From positions 1,736,001-1,800,000 of the forward strand of contig JANUWF010001636.1 of assembly GCA_026120185.1 (NCBI GenBank): a stretch of DNA of 64,000 bases, given 5' to 3'. This DNA is from Voacanga thouarsii. Its lineage: Eukaryota > Streptophyta > Magnoliopsida > Gentianales > Apocynaceae. The translations under genes and the position numbers were made by a program. A model generated the notes under the pieces. The model did not search any database. It was given only the letters and a program-made list of their open reading frames with translations, and had not been told where the DNA came from. This document shows, piece by piece, positions 37,096 through 50,074 of the stretch (position 1 is its first letter; every line of letters starts with the position of its first letter).

Positions 37096-40000
37096 GATGA
37101 TTCATCAGTACTTGGAAGGCAGGATTTGATAGAGAGGGTTAGAGGGATGATAAACTCATTAGCCAAAGCTTTGGTATGCTAGTGCAGTAGAAGTAATTAA
37201 TTGCATTTGTATAGGGAGAGTAGAAATCGATCGATATCGAGCTTCAAATGTGAGTTTTTACTGATCAAGAGCAAAGATTCGTGTATGTTTTCTGGGGAGG
37301 ATCGGATGGATGGCTTTAATTGTACTTTTAATTCTTTTCTTCATCTTCTTAAATTTTCTACTCGAATTTGGTTGCATATTCAATTTCTTTGGCACTTGGC
37401 ATGCAGTAAATTTTTTTGTTTCTTTGGTGATCTCTTATTATTAACTTCCTTCTTCTTGGCTTTTAATAATTTGCCATGTGACTCGAGTAGTTCTTGGATT
37501 TTATTCATGACTTCCTCTCTTTAAAAAAAAGAAAAATATCTTGTATTAATTTTTCTCACTTCAAATTGGAGGTGGGATTCTTTCTCTTGTTTTCTTTTTC
37601 TTCTCACTCTTTGGCCTTTGATATTGATGTAAATGCCTGCAATGTGCAAACTGCAAAACCTTGTGAATTCTTTTTCTAGCATTATTCCTTTTGATTCCAA
37701 AAGCATCAAAAGATGGCAAAAGAAACTTATTCTCTTGCAAAGCAATGATCACCTTTCCTTTTTTTTCTTTCTTCTCTCTTTTTTTTTTTTTTGTGATCAG
37801 AAAAATTGACTAGTATATGCATAGGAATGCTAATAAAACAAGGGGGAAAATGAAATACTACTCGTTCAGCTGTGGATTCTAGATTAGTAAACTGATCCCA
37901 AAAAAAAAAAAAAAATCGACTTTGGAACTTAGGAATATGATACTTGAGAGGGGGGAGAAAAAAAAACCTATAACATATTCCAAGGTTTTGAAAAGTAACG
38001 CTATGATATCATAGGGAAATTAGTGCATGCAAAATTATTTGCATGAGCTAGCGACAATATAGAAGATAAGATAAATAGATCAGAAGAGTAAATCTTATCA
38101 AAAAGTAACTAAAGTAATACTAGAATATTAGGCCAAATATTTTCATTTTCTTTTGGAAGGGATTTTTTTTTTTTTTTTGTTTTTTGGGGGTTAAATGATG
38201 ATACGGTTAAAAAAAAGAGAGAGGGGGGGGGGGGGAGTTGGCGAGAATCCATGACAATTGATGTCATCATTTTTCATCCTATCAAATTAAAAAAAAAAAG
38301 TAAATTACCGTATTACTTCTCGCTTAATATATAGCTACCTTAATCTTACTTTAAAAAGATTTTGGAAATATACAAAACATAACAACTTACTTGATTGGAA
38401 CATTCTTTATTAAACAAAAGTTATTTAAATTTTATTTACAGTCTCTTTTTTCAATATGTATTGAGTAAACAATTTAAAAAAAAAAACTATAAGCTGTACG
38501 GTTGCGATTGAAATGGGCCCGTTTTGATGATGCTAAAAAATGGGCTAATTAATTAATGATTGGGCTTTAGGGAAATATAAATATGGCATAGGGCCCAAAT
38601 ATAGAACCAGTTGAGAATTTCCCGTTTCTTGTTTGTTTCCAAGAACCACCTACCCATCAAATCTCTTATCTCCATCTCTAGATAAATAGCACTAATAGTT
38701 ATCCACTTCAAATTTTCTTTGACATGCCTAGGTTTTTAGCCACCTTTATCCTACAAGCTTTTTCTTTGACCAAATTTTTGTTTGGACCATATTATCTAGA
38801 ATGCTGGATTGTGTCCCCCACAAAAGATTGCCACATGAGGAGAGGAAACTCTAACATGTACCTGGTCGTCCAACTAGATTAACTGTTTTAGAAGATTGTA
38901 TTATGTACAGTACATATTTTACGGTATAATTTTTTAAAATTATTGATTTATGTGAATTCGATCTATATAAAATTTTTTTTATGAGAAGCAATTTTTCATA
39001 CTCGGCCCACCACATAAATTTCATTATCTTTGACCGCACCGAGAAGCTTCCGTATATGTGTTTATGAAAATTGAGTTTGTTCGTTTGTTTGGTTTGTAAC
39101 GGAGGAGGGGGAGAGAGAATAAGAAAGGAAGGGACGTAATTAGAAATTTAGAGTTAAAACGTTAATTGTATGAGAAAAATGTTAAAAGATAATTTTATAG
39201 TAAATTTTTAAAAGATTTTGAAAGGTGACATGTAAAATTCAAATGGATTTTTTTTAAAAAAGTTTAAATTTGTTACTATAAAACTAAAACATTTTAAAGT
39301 TTTTTTTTGGGGGGGGGTGGAGTGGGGATGCGACTGTCATCCCCGATTTCTATTTCTGGGAAGGGGCACATTTACGCTATGTTTGGTTTAAGGAGGAGAG
39401 AAGAGAAGAGAAGAGGAGAGAAGAGAAGTGAAATTTTTACTGGAGTAAATATAATTTATTTTTATTTTATTAATTGAGGTGAAAAGAAAGTAAATAGTAA
39501 AAATTATTTTAATTTATTTCTTAATCCATCTAAATCTGAATATACTAGGTTTTTAACAAATAAGAACTCATAATTTACACCCTTATGCCTTTCTTTCATA
39601 CCTAAACTATATATTATCAATTTATTTTCAAATTTAATTCTCTCTTGTTTTCACTGCAACTAAATTCAACCTAACTAAAGATAATATTAATTTTACTCGA
39701 AAGATTCGATTTCATTTGATTAAAATGAAAGAGAATAAATGACTAATATTTTTCAACCTCTCTAAGTTTGGAGAAAATGTTATATTGATGTAGAAGAAAA
39801 GTTACTCTCCCCTCTAATCATTTATCTCTTATTTTCCATCCCAACCAAACTAGGTGCAAGTGGTCTCATGAATTTGGGGTCTGCCAAGTTGAAAAAGATG
39901 TAACGATGGTAAATTTTGAACTATGGAGAGATGCATTTTAAAATTTATGCAATTTTTTGTTTATTTTCTCCTTTTATGATTTTTTTTTTTATATTTACAT

Positions 40001-41707
40001 AACTTGTAAAGTAGTGATATTCTGAAATTATGCGTGATTTTACTGCTATGGCACTGAGTTGCAATTTGCAAACTTGCAGGGTAGTACGGGAAGCCGAGAG
40101 TGCTTTGAAGGCGTGAAAGACAGACAAAGAGTACGGAAATTACCGTAAGCGGTGCGGGCGATAATATTATTTTTGTTTTATAATATAAATTATTTTAAAT
40201 TTATATATAAAAATTAAAATTTTTAAATTTTAAAAATATTATTAACTAAGTTTGTATTTATTTTAATAATTAGAGAGAGTTAAAATATAATTAATAAAAA
40301 AAAGAATTTATAAAAAAGGTTAAAATTAAATAAAAGTAATAAATATTTATAAAATAATTTATATTGTGAAATTTTTTTAAAAATTTAAAATAATTTATAT
40401 TATAAATATAGGTGAAAGAAAGCGGTGAATCTGTCTCGTCCGTCCGCGGCAATTGTGATCTGACGGACGTGAAAGCCATTGATGCGTGCGTTGTACGGCG
40501 GATAGAGGAGCAGGAGTAGTTGGTTTCGCATTTAATGGTACGATTACGAATCTCGATTTTCACGATAATGATTGCGACTCTCCTAATCATTTTTTGGACC
40601 CTCTCTCTATATGTAATCTTTTCCCCCCAAAAGGTCTGTAATTTATTTTTAAGTTATGTATTTAAGAAGAAATTCTTTTAAATTTTAATTTAAAATATTA
40701 ATTTAAATAATTTTTATTTTTAAAAAATTATCATATACTTATAAACATATCATATCTTTTTTATTAATGTTTATAGTTAAAATATAAATAATTAATATTT
40801 ATATTTAATAATATTTTATTAAAATTTAACAAATTCACGATCTTTATCTAAGTTTTGCTTTAGTGACTTTAATTAAAAAGGAATTTAGTATTACAAATCC
40901 GGACAAGACCATATTATGGTGGAAACCACATACATATGTTTAATTTTCATAAATCATATGTAGTATTTCTTTTATTTTTAAATACTGATTATTTTTATTT
41001 TTATTATATGTTTTTCGTTTCAAAATATCTGACATTATATATAAATTAAATAAATTTTAATATTTATGAAGTTTTAAGAAAAAAAAAATCCTCATTAAAA
41101 ATGACAAAGTTGGTTTATAATTTAAAAATTAATTAATATTATTATATTTAATGAAGTAATAAATGATAATAGTATAATTAAAAATAAAATAATAAATATA
41201 AATTTGATTTTATAAAATAAAAATAATCTATTTTTTTAAAGTGACATATATTTTAAAACAAAAAGATTATGTATTAATTTTTAAAATTAATAATATACTT
41301 ATTACATTTTTTATAATTGTATTCTTATTATTTATTACTCTACTAAATTATAAATTTAATTTTTAACATTTAACCAAATTTCATAATTTTCAATAAGAAT
41401 AATTTAATTTTTTTAAAATTCTATAAATATTAGAATTTTTTTAATATGTGTAATTTTTTTTAAATAATAATTATTTTGAAATATGAGAGAATAAAAATTC
41501 AAAATATTTTAAAACTAATACAATATACAATGCATGCAATATAAATTCTAAACGTAGTAACTTATAAATATTAAATTTATGTAAGTAATATGTAATCACT
41601 TCATTTTCTAAATATTCATTCAATTTATTCTTGAATTAATATTTGTTGTTAAAAATTTATATTTGAATTTAACATTCTAATTAGATTAGATTCTAATGAA
41701 CACGTGT
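37096..41707. other. Intergenic DNA between ZF-HD gene and tRNA-Ala
   Basis: The ZHD 3' UTR comes first (perhaps to about 37400). The rest is AT-rich with G, T and A homopolymers (for example a G-run at about 38223-38235) and one MITE-like element. A short GC-rich island at about 40430-40570 has no recognisable gene. Confidence 0.5.
39377..39852. mobile_element. MITE-like element with short terminal inverted repeats
   Basis: The left end reads ctatgtttggtttaagg. The right end, reverse complemented, reads cctagtttggttgggatg. These match closely over about the first 14 bases, and the CTATGTTTGGTTT-type start is common among plant MITEs. The body is about 475 bp, AT-rich, with no coding capacity. 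No clear target duplication was found. Confidence 0.5.
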
Positions 41708-41780
41708 GGGGATGTAGCTCAGATGGTAGAGCGCTCGCTTAGCATGCGAGAGGTACGGGGATCGATACCCCGCATCTCCA
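41708..41780 (+). tRNA. trnA-AGC: tRNA-Ala (anticodon AGC)
   Basis: A complete 73-nt tRNA with no intron. The acceptor stem GGGGATG pairs with CATCTCC (one G-T), with discriminator A at 41780. The D-arm is gctc/gagc, the anticodon arm ctcgc/gcgag with loop ttagcat, anticodon AGC at 41741-41743. The T-arm is gggg/cccc with loop atcgata. Internal Pol III boxes are present: box A tagctcagatgg and box B ggggatcgatacc. A T5 run follows 4 bases after the 3' end as terminator. The unusual loop sequence (ATCGATA instead of TTCGANT) is, as I recall, the normal form of plant tRNA-Ala(AGC). Confidence 0.97.
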
Positions 41781-41783
41781 AGC

Positions 41784-41788
41784 TTTTT
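41784..41788 (+). terminator. Pol III terminator of tRNA-Ala
   Basis: A run of five T on the non-template strand, four bases after the tRNA's last base. Confidence 0.85.
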
Positions 41789-42528
41789 GGGCTCCTTCAG
41801 CTTTGTTTTCGCTGCTAATGTCTGGATTTGTCTTTCTTGAATGGCAAAGTTACGAATTTTCTTTCTGTTTTCTTTGTCCAAAATTTTCTTACTGTATTTC
41901 TTATCCACAGCCGGTTTGGTCATTAGCGCATGCCCTTTTCTCTGTCTGTAACACTCTGTAAAGCTTGACTTTAGAGATCAATCCATGTCATCTTACCTTC
42001 TTTTTATCCTACCGGATGCAGTTTCTTTTGCTGGCAGCTTTGTGGCACGTACTTTCAAATGGATTGCACCAAATTAGTAACTAAACTGGTACTATATTTT
42101 ATGCAGATTTATTCAAGAACTTTGCTTTTTTACTCAATTTTTGCAGCATACTCTTTGGTTCTACTAAGGATTATTATGAGATTCAGGGGGAGAATGGAGA
42201 GATCAAGATGCCATACTATCTGTTACACAACACAGAAGATTAGATTATACTATTAGAAACAGCAGAATGCTTATCTTACTACACATTTGGTTCCAAACTT
42301 TGGAACACATGTTAGCAAGTCATTTCTGCTTGCAGCATTTGCAAGGACAAATTATGTATAGTAACACTTGAACAGCTAAACAGACGGACAGGGCATAAAA
42401 GAGGGAAAAAAAAAGAAGAGAGAAACATCTTAACCACGAGTACAGAATTTTATACTACTCTGCTTTTGACAGAGAACTTTTCCACTTGTGTTGTGCCTCT
42501 ACGCTTAATTTGCCCGGAAGTGATCTCT

Positions 42529-44106
42529 TCATTGTAGCTTTAGATTCTTTAGAAGCCTGTTTGCAAAGACAAATTCCATGAGTGAGATGAAGAGGAATAA
42601 GAAAAGCAACAAGGATTAGGCATATTTCCAAGGAAGCTACAGCTAACAGCCTATAGTCACATCTGTATTTTCAAGACTTATGTAGGATATGTACAGTTTA
42701 TTTGCATAGACACTTTCGGCTCACAAGATTAGGATTTGACCTTATTCCTCTCTTTATGCTATCATATCTTATTCCCCCGTCAAACAACCAATGAAAGAGA
42801 GGAGACACAGCATATTCACCAGATTACTTACTATCTTCTGTGAAAATATTATTCTGAAAGTTCAATTTTCCACTAATCTTGTTCTCCAAAAGAGGGGTCA
42901 CTATCTTTTGCTCGTTCAAGAATGTGGTGTCTAGCTAGAAATTTGACTAAGATGCAAGCGTGAATATGATAGGTGTTCACCATGCAAATCCCTTCAAGCT
43001 TTCCAAAGAAATCATTATCTTTCTGAATTGACTTAGAGATTGCGTCGGCGGTTGGCCAACCTTAACCTTGGCAGAACGAAAAAGAATGCTTTATCTTCTT
43101 AGCAATCCAAAGAGTGATGTGATTATTAAAGGGTTACTCTAGGAAAGTGAGGACTAACGCAAATTTTGTTGGAATCATGTGAGGATGGTTAAATTATTGT
43201 TTGATGAATAGTGAAGTGAGGTGGCCGAAGTCTAAGGCCTAGGACCATGTGCATGTGACCTCAAATAAGTAGGATTAAATTTCATGTGGTTTCTTTGTAC
43301 AAAACTTGAAACGATTACATAAATGTTAATAAAATATGAGGCAACTCTGTACATACGTGCAAATTACTGATGCAAACAATGTCTAGAGATATCTTTGCCT
43401 TTTCTTCTTGACTTTAGCTAATCAAGAATCCGAACACTCAGCGACATAAGTGCCAGAAATGGAAAATGCATGAACTTTTCTATGTTGCATATTTTATGTC
43501 CGGACAATATGCAGCTTTGGTGCATTTATTTAGCTGCTTTCCTGATCCTTTTTGGACCTAGTTTTACTTTGTCTGGACGGTGGGAGTATTAAAGGCATTT
43601 CTTGAATCCAAATTTCCGCGCATTTTTTCTATTTGGGCAGTAAAAAATGATACTTATCATTTGGAAAGATTTCAATTTTGGCTGCTCTGGGGGCGGATCA
43701 TCATGTTCTTCGACACAGTGAATACCCATGATAAAAAAACTCTGAGATTTCTACCAATGTGCAATGCAGATTGCAGGGAGAATCGTACTACTGGTGTAGC
43801 GTGTAGAAGGGATGCAGAGTTATATTACCTCTGCTCATTAGCATAGCCTCTGAAATTGTTACCCATAGACCTGTAATTGGGCAATGGAATTTGGTCCGCT
43901 TCTATTTGCATGATATCCTTTACAAGGATTTCATAATGCCTTCTCACTTCCTCTGCTGATTTCCCCCCTACAGCCCTTGCTATGTTATGCCAGCGATCAG
44001 GAGTGTCCTTGTCATACAAAGCCAAAGCTTCCTCGAATTGCTTGTTCTGCTTTGCAGTCCAGGATGGGCCCGAGCTACGTGAGGATGTGATAGAGCTGGA
44101 TGCCAT
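42529..44106 (-). CDS. RL6: RADIALIS-like SANT/MYB protein
   Basis: Small single-MYB-repeat protein of the RADIALIS/RSM family, linked to early morphogenesis and light or hormone responses in Arabidopsis. Exon 1 is 44106-43829 and exon 2 is 42556-42529, giving 101 residues. The SANT/MYB domain spans about residues 13-65: [19 protein letters not shown], then [20 protein letters not shown]. The start at 44106 gives MASSSITSS; an in-frame upstream TTG was not used. Exon 2 is only 28 nt and encodes LLKNLKLQ plus TGA after the split Arg codon AG|G; this ending is what I recall in eudicot RL proteins. The intron is 1,272 bp. In the unspliced frame the donor itself reads AGG TAA, a stop. RADIALIS-type proteins have one MYB repeat and are thought to act by competing for MYB partners. 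RL5/RL6 naming rests on synteny next to a ZHD5-like and an NFD5-like gene. Confidence 0.88.
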
Positions 44107-47100
44107 TTGCAATAAGGAATTAGGCTATGGCAGATGATGAGGTTTGTAGAGGGAAGTGTAGGAGAATTTGATCGATTCCAAAGGCAAAAGCAGGAAAAAA
44201 GAGAAGGAGATGGAGCTGCCTTAGTCAAGGGAAAAGGACTGAAGTCAAGAAGATGGTATGGGGAAGTGTTGGGCAATCTAGCTCCTTATAAACTGGAGGA
44301 GAAGGTGCTGGGGTAGAGCAAGTTGTCAGAATAATTTTTTTTTCCTTTTTCTTTTTTTAAATCTAATGGTGAGGTACACGAAGATGTGATTCGTGTGCTA
44401 AGAGCCACAACATGACGCAGGACCAAAGGAGGGAAAGAGGTAGAGGTGCGGAGGAGAATGCGTGAAGAGTATCACAAGACAAGCTTTTTTCCAAATCTTG
44501 AAAAGTCATTTTCTTGTCCTTTTATAATATCATCAGCAGCAAGTGGATTACCTGGGGAGTTCACCCCAGCTGTGGGGATTAGATCCCCAAATTCCAGCCC
44601 TACTAATTAAGATTGATGTATCGAAACAGTAAGGAATCATAATCCCACCTGGTCCCCCATCTTCCCTCTTCCATTTCGAAAATGGACTACCAGCATGGAG
44701 ACTCCCCTTTGGGCCAGTTATAGGATTTTATTTCCCCCTATCTTTTGTGAACTGCCCCCAATTTTAAAGATTGTCCAAAAAGGTCAGTTTATTTTACATC
44801 AAGGTGTTAGGGGTTCAAGAAGCATATGCATGTGCTTTGGTTCAAGCATTAGTACAATAAGGAAGTTTGAATTTGCAAATCATTTATAAACCTTTGTATG
44901 ATTTGACTATCGCTTATTTGTACTAGGTATGCTTCACGTTTGCTAGTAAATTTTCTTGTTTTTCTCTCTTCTTTTCCAATTATATCTTATAGGTATACAC
45001 TACTCAAAGTAGCATAAATAGTGTTCATATACATGCCCATAGAGGAACAGATGGATGTGACTTTATCTTATCTTGTATTATCATGTTATCTTCTCTTAAA
45101 TTAAAATTCTTGACGTATGGTTCCTATCCAATATGAGCAATGATTGTGAAGCTCTGCAACTGCTTCATAGTTGCCAGTGGGGGTAAGCACATTTGAGATA
45201 ACTGCAAAAAAAATCTCAACCCTCCTTTTCTTTCTCTGTTCCTTTATCTTACTGACTCCATGTTTAGTGTATCCGTGAATTCTGCTTGTCATTGATTGAT
45301 CGACTTGGAAATGGTGTTTTATCAGCTTTTGAGAAACATTCCAAAGTTTTCTTTCCTTATGGATGGCTCTACATTGATTGATGGGCTCCTTTGTTTTTGT
45401 CTTGAAATCTGTTAGTGGAATAAGTCTGCACTCTGCCGGTTAGAAATACCATTTGACAGTTCTTGGTTGAGAGAAAGATCAAATGGGGCTGCTGGCCATA
45501 GGTTGATATCATCCGTCGCCTGCCAAGACGGGGTGCTTTGGATCATCTTCAAAAAGTACTGACATGAGAGTGACTTCTCACATTCTTGCCAATAATTTAA
45601 TTTAGAAGAAGCTGCTAAAGTTTCAGAGAAGAAATGCAGTTTCCAAGTGAAATTTTCTGATAATGACTTATCCTGTTTGACCTATAAAAAAAAAGAGTGT
45701 TCGTTGAGAACTTCAACAGTCACAGAGAAAAATGACAAAAGGTTTTCCAGAATGCTGGTGCTTCTACATGGATTTTGGTTGATGGGGTTATTCAACCAAT
45801 TGGAATCTGCTGCAGATTCTTTTACCACAATCCTTAGGCCTTGGCTGTGTTTTGCTTAAACTGGAATATGATTCCTTATCATGTAATCGGGTGCAAATGG
45901 GGAGGACCTTCATACTGATTGAATTGACACGGTACCTGTGCCTAATTTATTCCACTTCCTAAAATAGAAATGGAGATTTGACCCTGCAAAGGCTCTTTCA
46001 GTTAACAGAAAAAATTTAAATTTCTAACCGAGAAACCCAATTTTTTTCAACTGAATCTTGAAATATCAGCAACTAAGCCATGTTGCCTTAAGAAGGAGCC
46101 TTTGCATCAATGTCCCTAGGGAAGTCATTTGTATTCACAAAGGCCAAAAATTATAAGCAACTCGAATGTTTAACCATTGTTTTGTTTAATGGTGTTCGAA
46201 AATAAATTAATATGAGCTTAAAGTTCCTTTCTGGAGAACATAAGATATGAAGATCCTGAAATGCTCTTTTAATTGTTGTACCTGTGCTGGACGTTTTGAT
46301 CCGCTGCCGTACTGCATCGAAATTGATTTTTCCAAATGCAATTGATCATTTGTTCAGCATGCTTAGATTTGCCTTGAACTGAATACACGGATGTAATGAA
46401 ACACTTTGCAGGTAAAAATGCAAAGGTATGGACTATGAAGACATCAGCAGCGGTAGTAAAGAGGTAAGTAAAAGAAATTCCTTGGCTAAAGTTTGTCACA
46501 TTGACCTATAGGTGTTAGCATTTGGCAGTTGATGGAATAAGAATCCATAGATACGTTATTGATCAGAATCAGCCTGTGCATAGCAGACAGTTTTCTGCAG
46601 ATATTCTGGCCAGCCGCTAGGAGAAACGTGGCAATGCTGTAGCAGTGACTGCTTAGGAGCCTTGTATGAACTTTCAGGCTCGGAAGATTCTTTTCATTTT
46701 AAGGGAAAAAGATACAAAAGCATCATAAACTAGACTGGATATTGTTTCTTGATTTTCTTGAAATTTTTTGCTGTCCATTTTCCAGGCTATGTTTCCTCAC
46801 AAGGGATGTGTCTCCTTATTTCATTGCCTGTGAAACTCTTGCAATATTTACTTCTCAAAGTCAGGCAGAAATCGTAGTGAAATTTGTTTCAACAGGGAAA
46901 TTCTTTTACATTTCCTCCCAACCATTTGATCATCAACATCCCAATTATACAAGAAATTGTGGAAGAATTTAAGAGCTCCGAAGGGCAATAGTAATCATTT
47001 GTGGCCTCAAATATTGTAGCATGAATTTTCATGATGAGACAGGTCCAACTTTAGCCTGTTCTTAGTAGAATAACATCCAGCAAGGACCATTATCAGAAAC

Positions 47101-47556
47101 TCCTGAAAACAAAAGTATTCTTGAAACATTCTAGGCTCTGGAGTTTTTCGGTTTACTGTGTATTAGAACTTCAAAAATCACTAATATGGTAGTGTGGGGA
47201 GAATTCCTTTTCAGACAAGTTGCTCGTGTTCCCGCCCACATGAAGGTGGAGGGCCCTTATCTGAGGTAATATTCAGACAAAGTTGCGGTAGGAATCTTCA
47301 TTCCCCTCTGATATCAGGAATCCTTATCGCCTAAAATCCATCGGAAAGGAAAGCTACATAAATAGATTTCTTGCTTTCCCCCCCTAGGAACTCTATGATA
47401 TTTGTCTCCCTGATCCTTCCCTATATGATTGGAAGCTTTGGCTATAAAAAATTGCACGATATTTATGCGTAGTCAAAAGAATTTCAGCTATGCTCATCAA
47501 CAACTTTTAGGGGGATTGAGGCTCTTGTACTATTAGTATTATGCCACCATGTATAT

Positions 47557-47618
<62 letters not shown>

Positions 47619-48698
47619 AGGGCGACTTCTCACATGTCGGAGAAGTCCAACCCTGCCCAAATCACGGACAAGTGCTATGGAGATATGCTAGCAAAAGCTT
47701 GAAAAGCACACTTGCAAGAGCAGAGAATCTTTGAACAAAAGGGGAATTTTAATTTGGAACAAAGATCTGTAGTGGCTGAATCAACATTAGAAAAGCAGGA
47801 GGATCTTTTGGTGATGAAATGTTCCAAAAGATAAGGAGATAAAATTTAAACACTGATGTGTGTGCACCAGCCATGAGGGTGGTAGACATATATCCTCAGC
47901 AGATGGGACATAGATTTGGTATCCAACATTAGCTATAATAACCTTAATTATTAACGAACCATTGGTGATCACATGAGTTGGAATCCCTCAGAAAGGTCTC
48001 CACTCAATGTGAGTCAATTGTGTGCTATCAGTATCTGGAATAGTAGGAGGATTCTTCTTTCTGCTAGTAGATATAGCATAACATCTGGAAACTAATATTC
48101 TTCTTTAACATAGAGTATACAAATGGTGGTTCACCTCACAGCCCTCTGTTCATTTCCCCTCCTAATTTGAGGAATCTATTGAGTCTTGAACATGATTGAC
48201 AACACATGAGCAGAAAGAGGAGAAAGAATGCATGGAGCTGGAGAGGGTTTGGGTTGACTGCAGTTGAATGAAGTATATTTAGCAAGAGCCATGTACTGAA
48301 GTTGTCAAATATAGACAGAATTTTTTTTGTTTTAATTTAAATTTATCATTTTAAATAGAAATACGAATATTTAAATTTGAATAGAAGAAGTAATATAAAC
48401 GTTGTATAATTCCATTTATAAAATATTAGTACAAGTGCATAAATCATGTGGATGAAATGTTGAATAACATTCAAAAGTAGCAGAAGTTGAAGTGGAAGAT
48501 ATGGTGTGGTCGATTTCCTCTTTAAAATCAAGGACTGAAGAGGACGACCAATAATAGCAAGATAATTGTTTAGCAAAAGTTAAATGACCACTGCATATCC
48601 TTGTGTAGACAAGAAATTAAAAGAAACTAAACTACATAGTTGGCTTTATCTTTTAAGAATTTTCGTGTGCCTTTTTCACAAAAAAAAAAAATAATTAT
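44107..48698. other. Intergenic DNA between RADIALIS-like and NFD5-like genes
   Basis: The first 200-300 bases are the RADIALIS-like 5' leader and promoter. The rest is of moderate AT content, more complex than the other spacers, but I found no coding exon or domain. It holds a TA microsatellite at 47565-47613 and a perfect 8-bp inverted repeat (gacttctc at 47624-47631, gagaagtc at 47640-47647). Confidence 0.45.
47565..47613. repeat. (TA)n microsatellite
   Basis: About 24 uninterrupted TA units. Confidence 0.95.
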
Positions 48699-49181
48699 TG
48701 TGATACCCCGATCTTATATGAAATTTTTGTGTGTCTAAGTATCCATTGTCAACTTAGGATATTTATTTTAGTCCAGCGAGTACGGTGGTCAAGTAGTTAA
48801 CCGTGGGTGCTGCCAAACCCATAGTCGCGCTCCTGGGTTTGCGGGCACGACATTTGACATTTGGTATAGGTAACTAGCCACCGGTATGGGAATTAAGCGC
48901 TACATCGTGTGTGATGGGAGCCACCTCTAGAATCCTATGCCGTCTAGTTTGTCTTGGGTTTGGCCCCTAAAGTATGGGCCCATCGAGGATGCTTGGGTTT
49001 AAAAGAGGGGTGAATGTGATGCCCTAATCTCATATGAGATTGGGATGAGAAGTGGGTAGGATATATAAGAATGAGCCTAAATATTCATTGTCAACTTGAA
49101 AATATCTATTTTAGCCCAACAAGAACGGTGGCTAAGTAATTGACCGTGCCTGCTGTCAGGCTCATAGTCGCGCTCGTGACA
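48699..49181 (+). mobile_element. TRIM-like miniature LTR retroelement
   Basis: Two related segments, 48699-48859 and 49015-49181, start TGTGATACCC and TGTGATGCCC and share blocks such as cattgtcaactt, ttttag, acggtgg and atagtcgcgctc. Both end in CA. A degenerate Met-tRNA primer-binding site (tggtatagg) begins 2 bases after the first copy's end. A polypurine tract, aaaagaggggtgaa, lies immediately before the second. Flanks are attat and ataat, one mismatch from a 5-bp duplication. The total of 483 bp and the absence of coding sequence fit a terminal-repeat retrotransposon in miniature. The left copy lacks about 30 bp found in the right copy. This element relies on an autonomous LTR element for mobility. 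Confidence 0.65.
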
Positions 49182-49378
49182 ATAATAAAGGGAGAAAATC
49201 ATTGTGAGGTTAATGTCAAGGACCATGTGCTGGATTATATGAGAAGAAAATATATAAGACAATCACAATTAAATATTATAGTTACAAAAACATTATTGAT
49301 GAGACTAACCTTATTAAGCCCCATATCCTGTGGTTTATGGCTTTTTTTTTTTTAAATTTTAGTTAAATAGATAGCTCT

Positions 49379-49750
49379 TGTTATGAATTATTGGAATCTC
49401 CATTAATTAGTGGAGGCTCCACTAATTATGGATTTATGTAAATTATTAGAAGATTTTTATGGATGTCCACCATTTAGTGGAGACACCATTAATTGAAGAT
49501 GATGTATGCCATGATGTATTTCACTAATTAGAGCTCTATAAATAGAGCTATTCTCTAAGCTTGTAATACACCATCATTTTGTGAAAGAAAGATTAGTGAA
49601 AGAAAGATTGGAGAAAGAAAGATTGGAGAAAGAATTGTGAGAGAAAGAAAGAGAGAAGTTTGAAGAGAAATTCTTGTGCAAAGAATAGTTAGAATTTTCT
49701 TAGTGTGTAGTGTGTAGATTTTATTCTAACACTACCCTAATTTTATAACA
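49379..49750 (+). mobile_element. Copia-type solo LTR
   Basis: A 372-bp sequence beginning TGTTATGAATTATTGG and ending CCTAATTTTATAACA, so the ends TGTTAT/ATAACA form an inverted repeat. The 5-bp sequence gctct occurs directly before (49374-49378) and directly after (49751-49755), a perfect target-site duplication. Inside is a palindromic TATA region, ctctataaatagag, at 49534-49547, followed by agcttgtaatacacc and a purine-rich repeat of aaagaaagatt. No internal domain remains, as expected after LTR-LTR recombination. The small LTR with 5-bp duplication fits Ty1/copia. It ends 325 bp upstream of the PPR start codon, on the same strand. Confidence 0.88.
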
Positions 49751-50074
49751 GCTCTATAATTATAACGCAAATATTCAAAAATTTCTCTCAAGGCTTTGGG
49801 ACAATTTTTTTAACTGGACTGCCCTGGGGTTAATGTGAGTGGCAATCCTTTTGGGTTACCCAATTTGGCCCATGTCTTAACATTGGCCTATGGCTACCCA
49901 ATTTGCAAACAATTTGGCCCATATGAAATAAAAGAAAATAGCCCAATAAGGGAAGGGCCTGCAAAATTTATTGAATATAGGGTTTGAGCACATTTGGAGG
50001 GATAAAGCCTTCTTCATCCCCAGCTAATTCATCTCTTCCATGGTGAAACAAACATTGCAAGATTGAGGAAAGAG

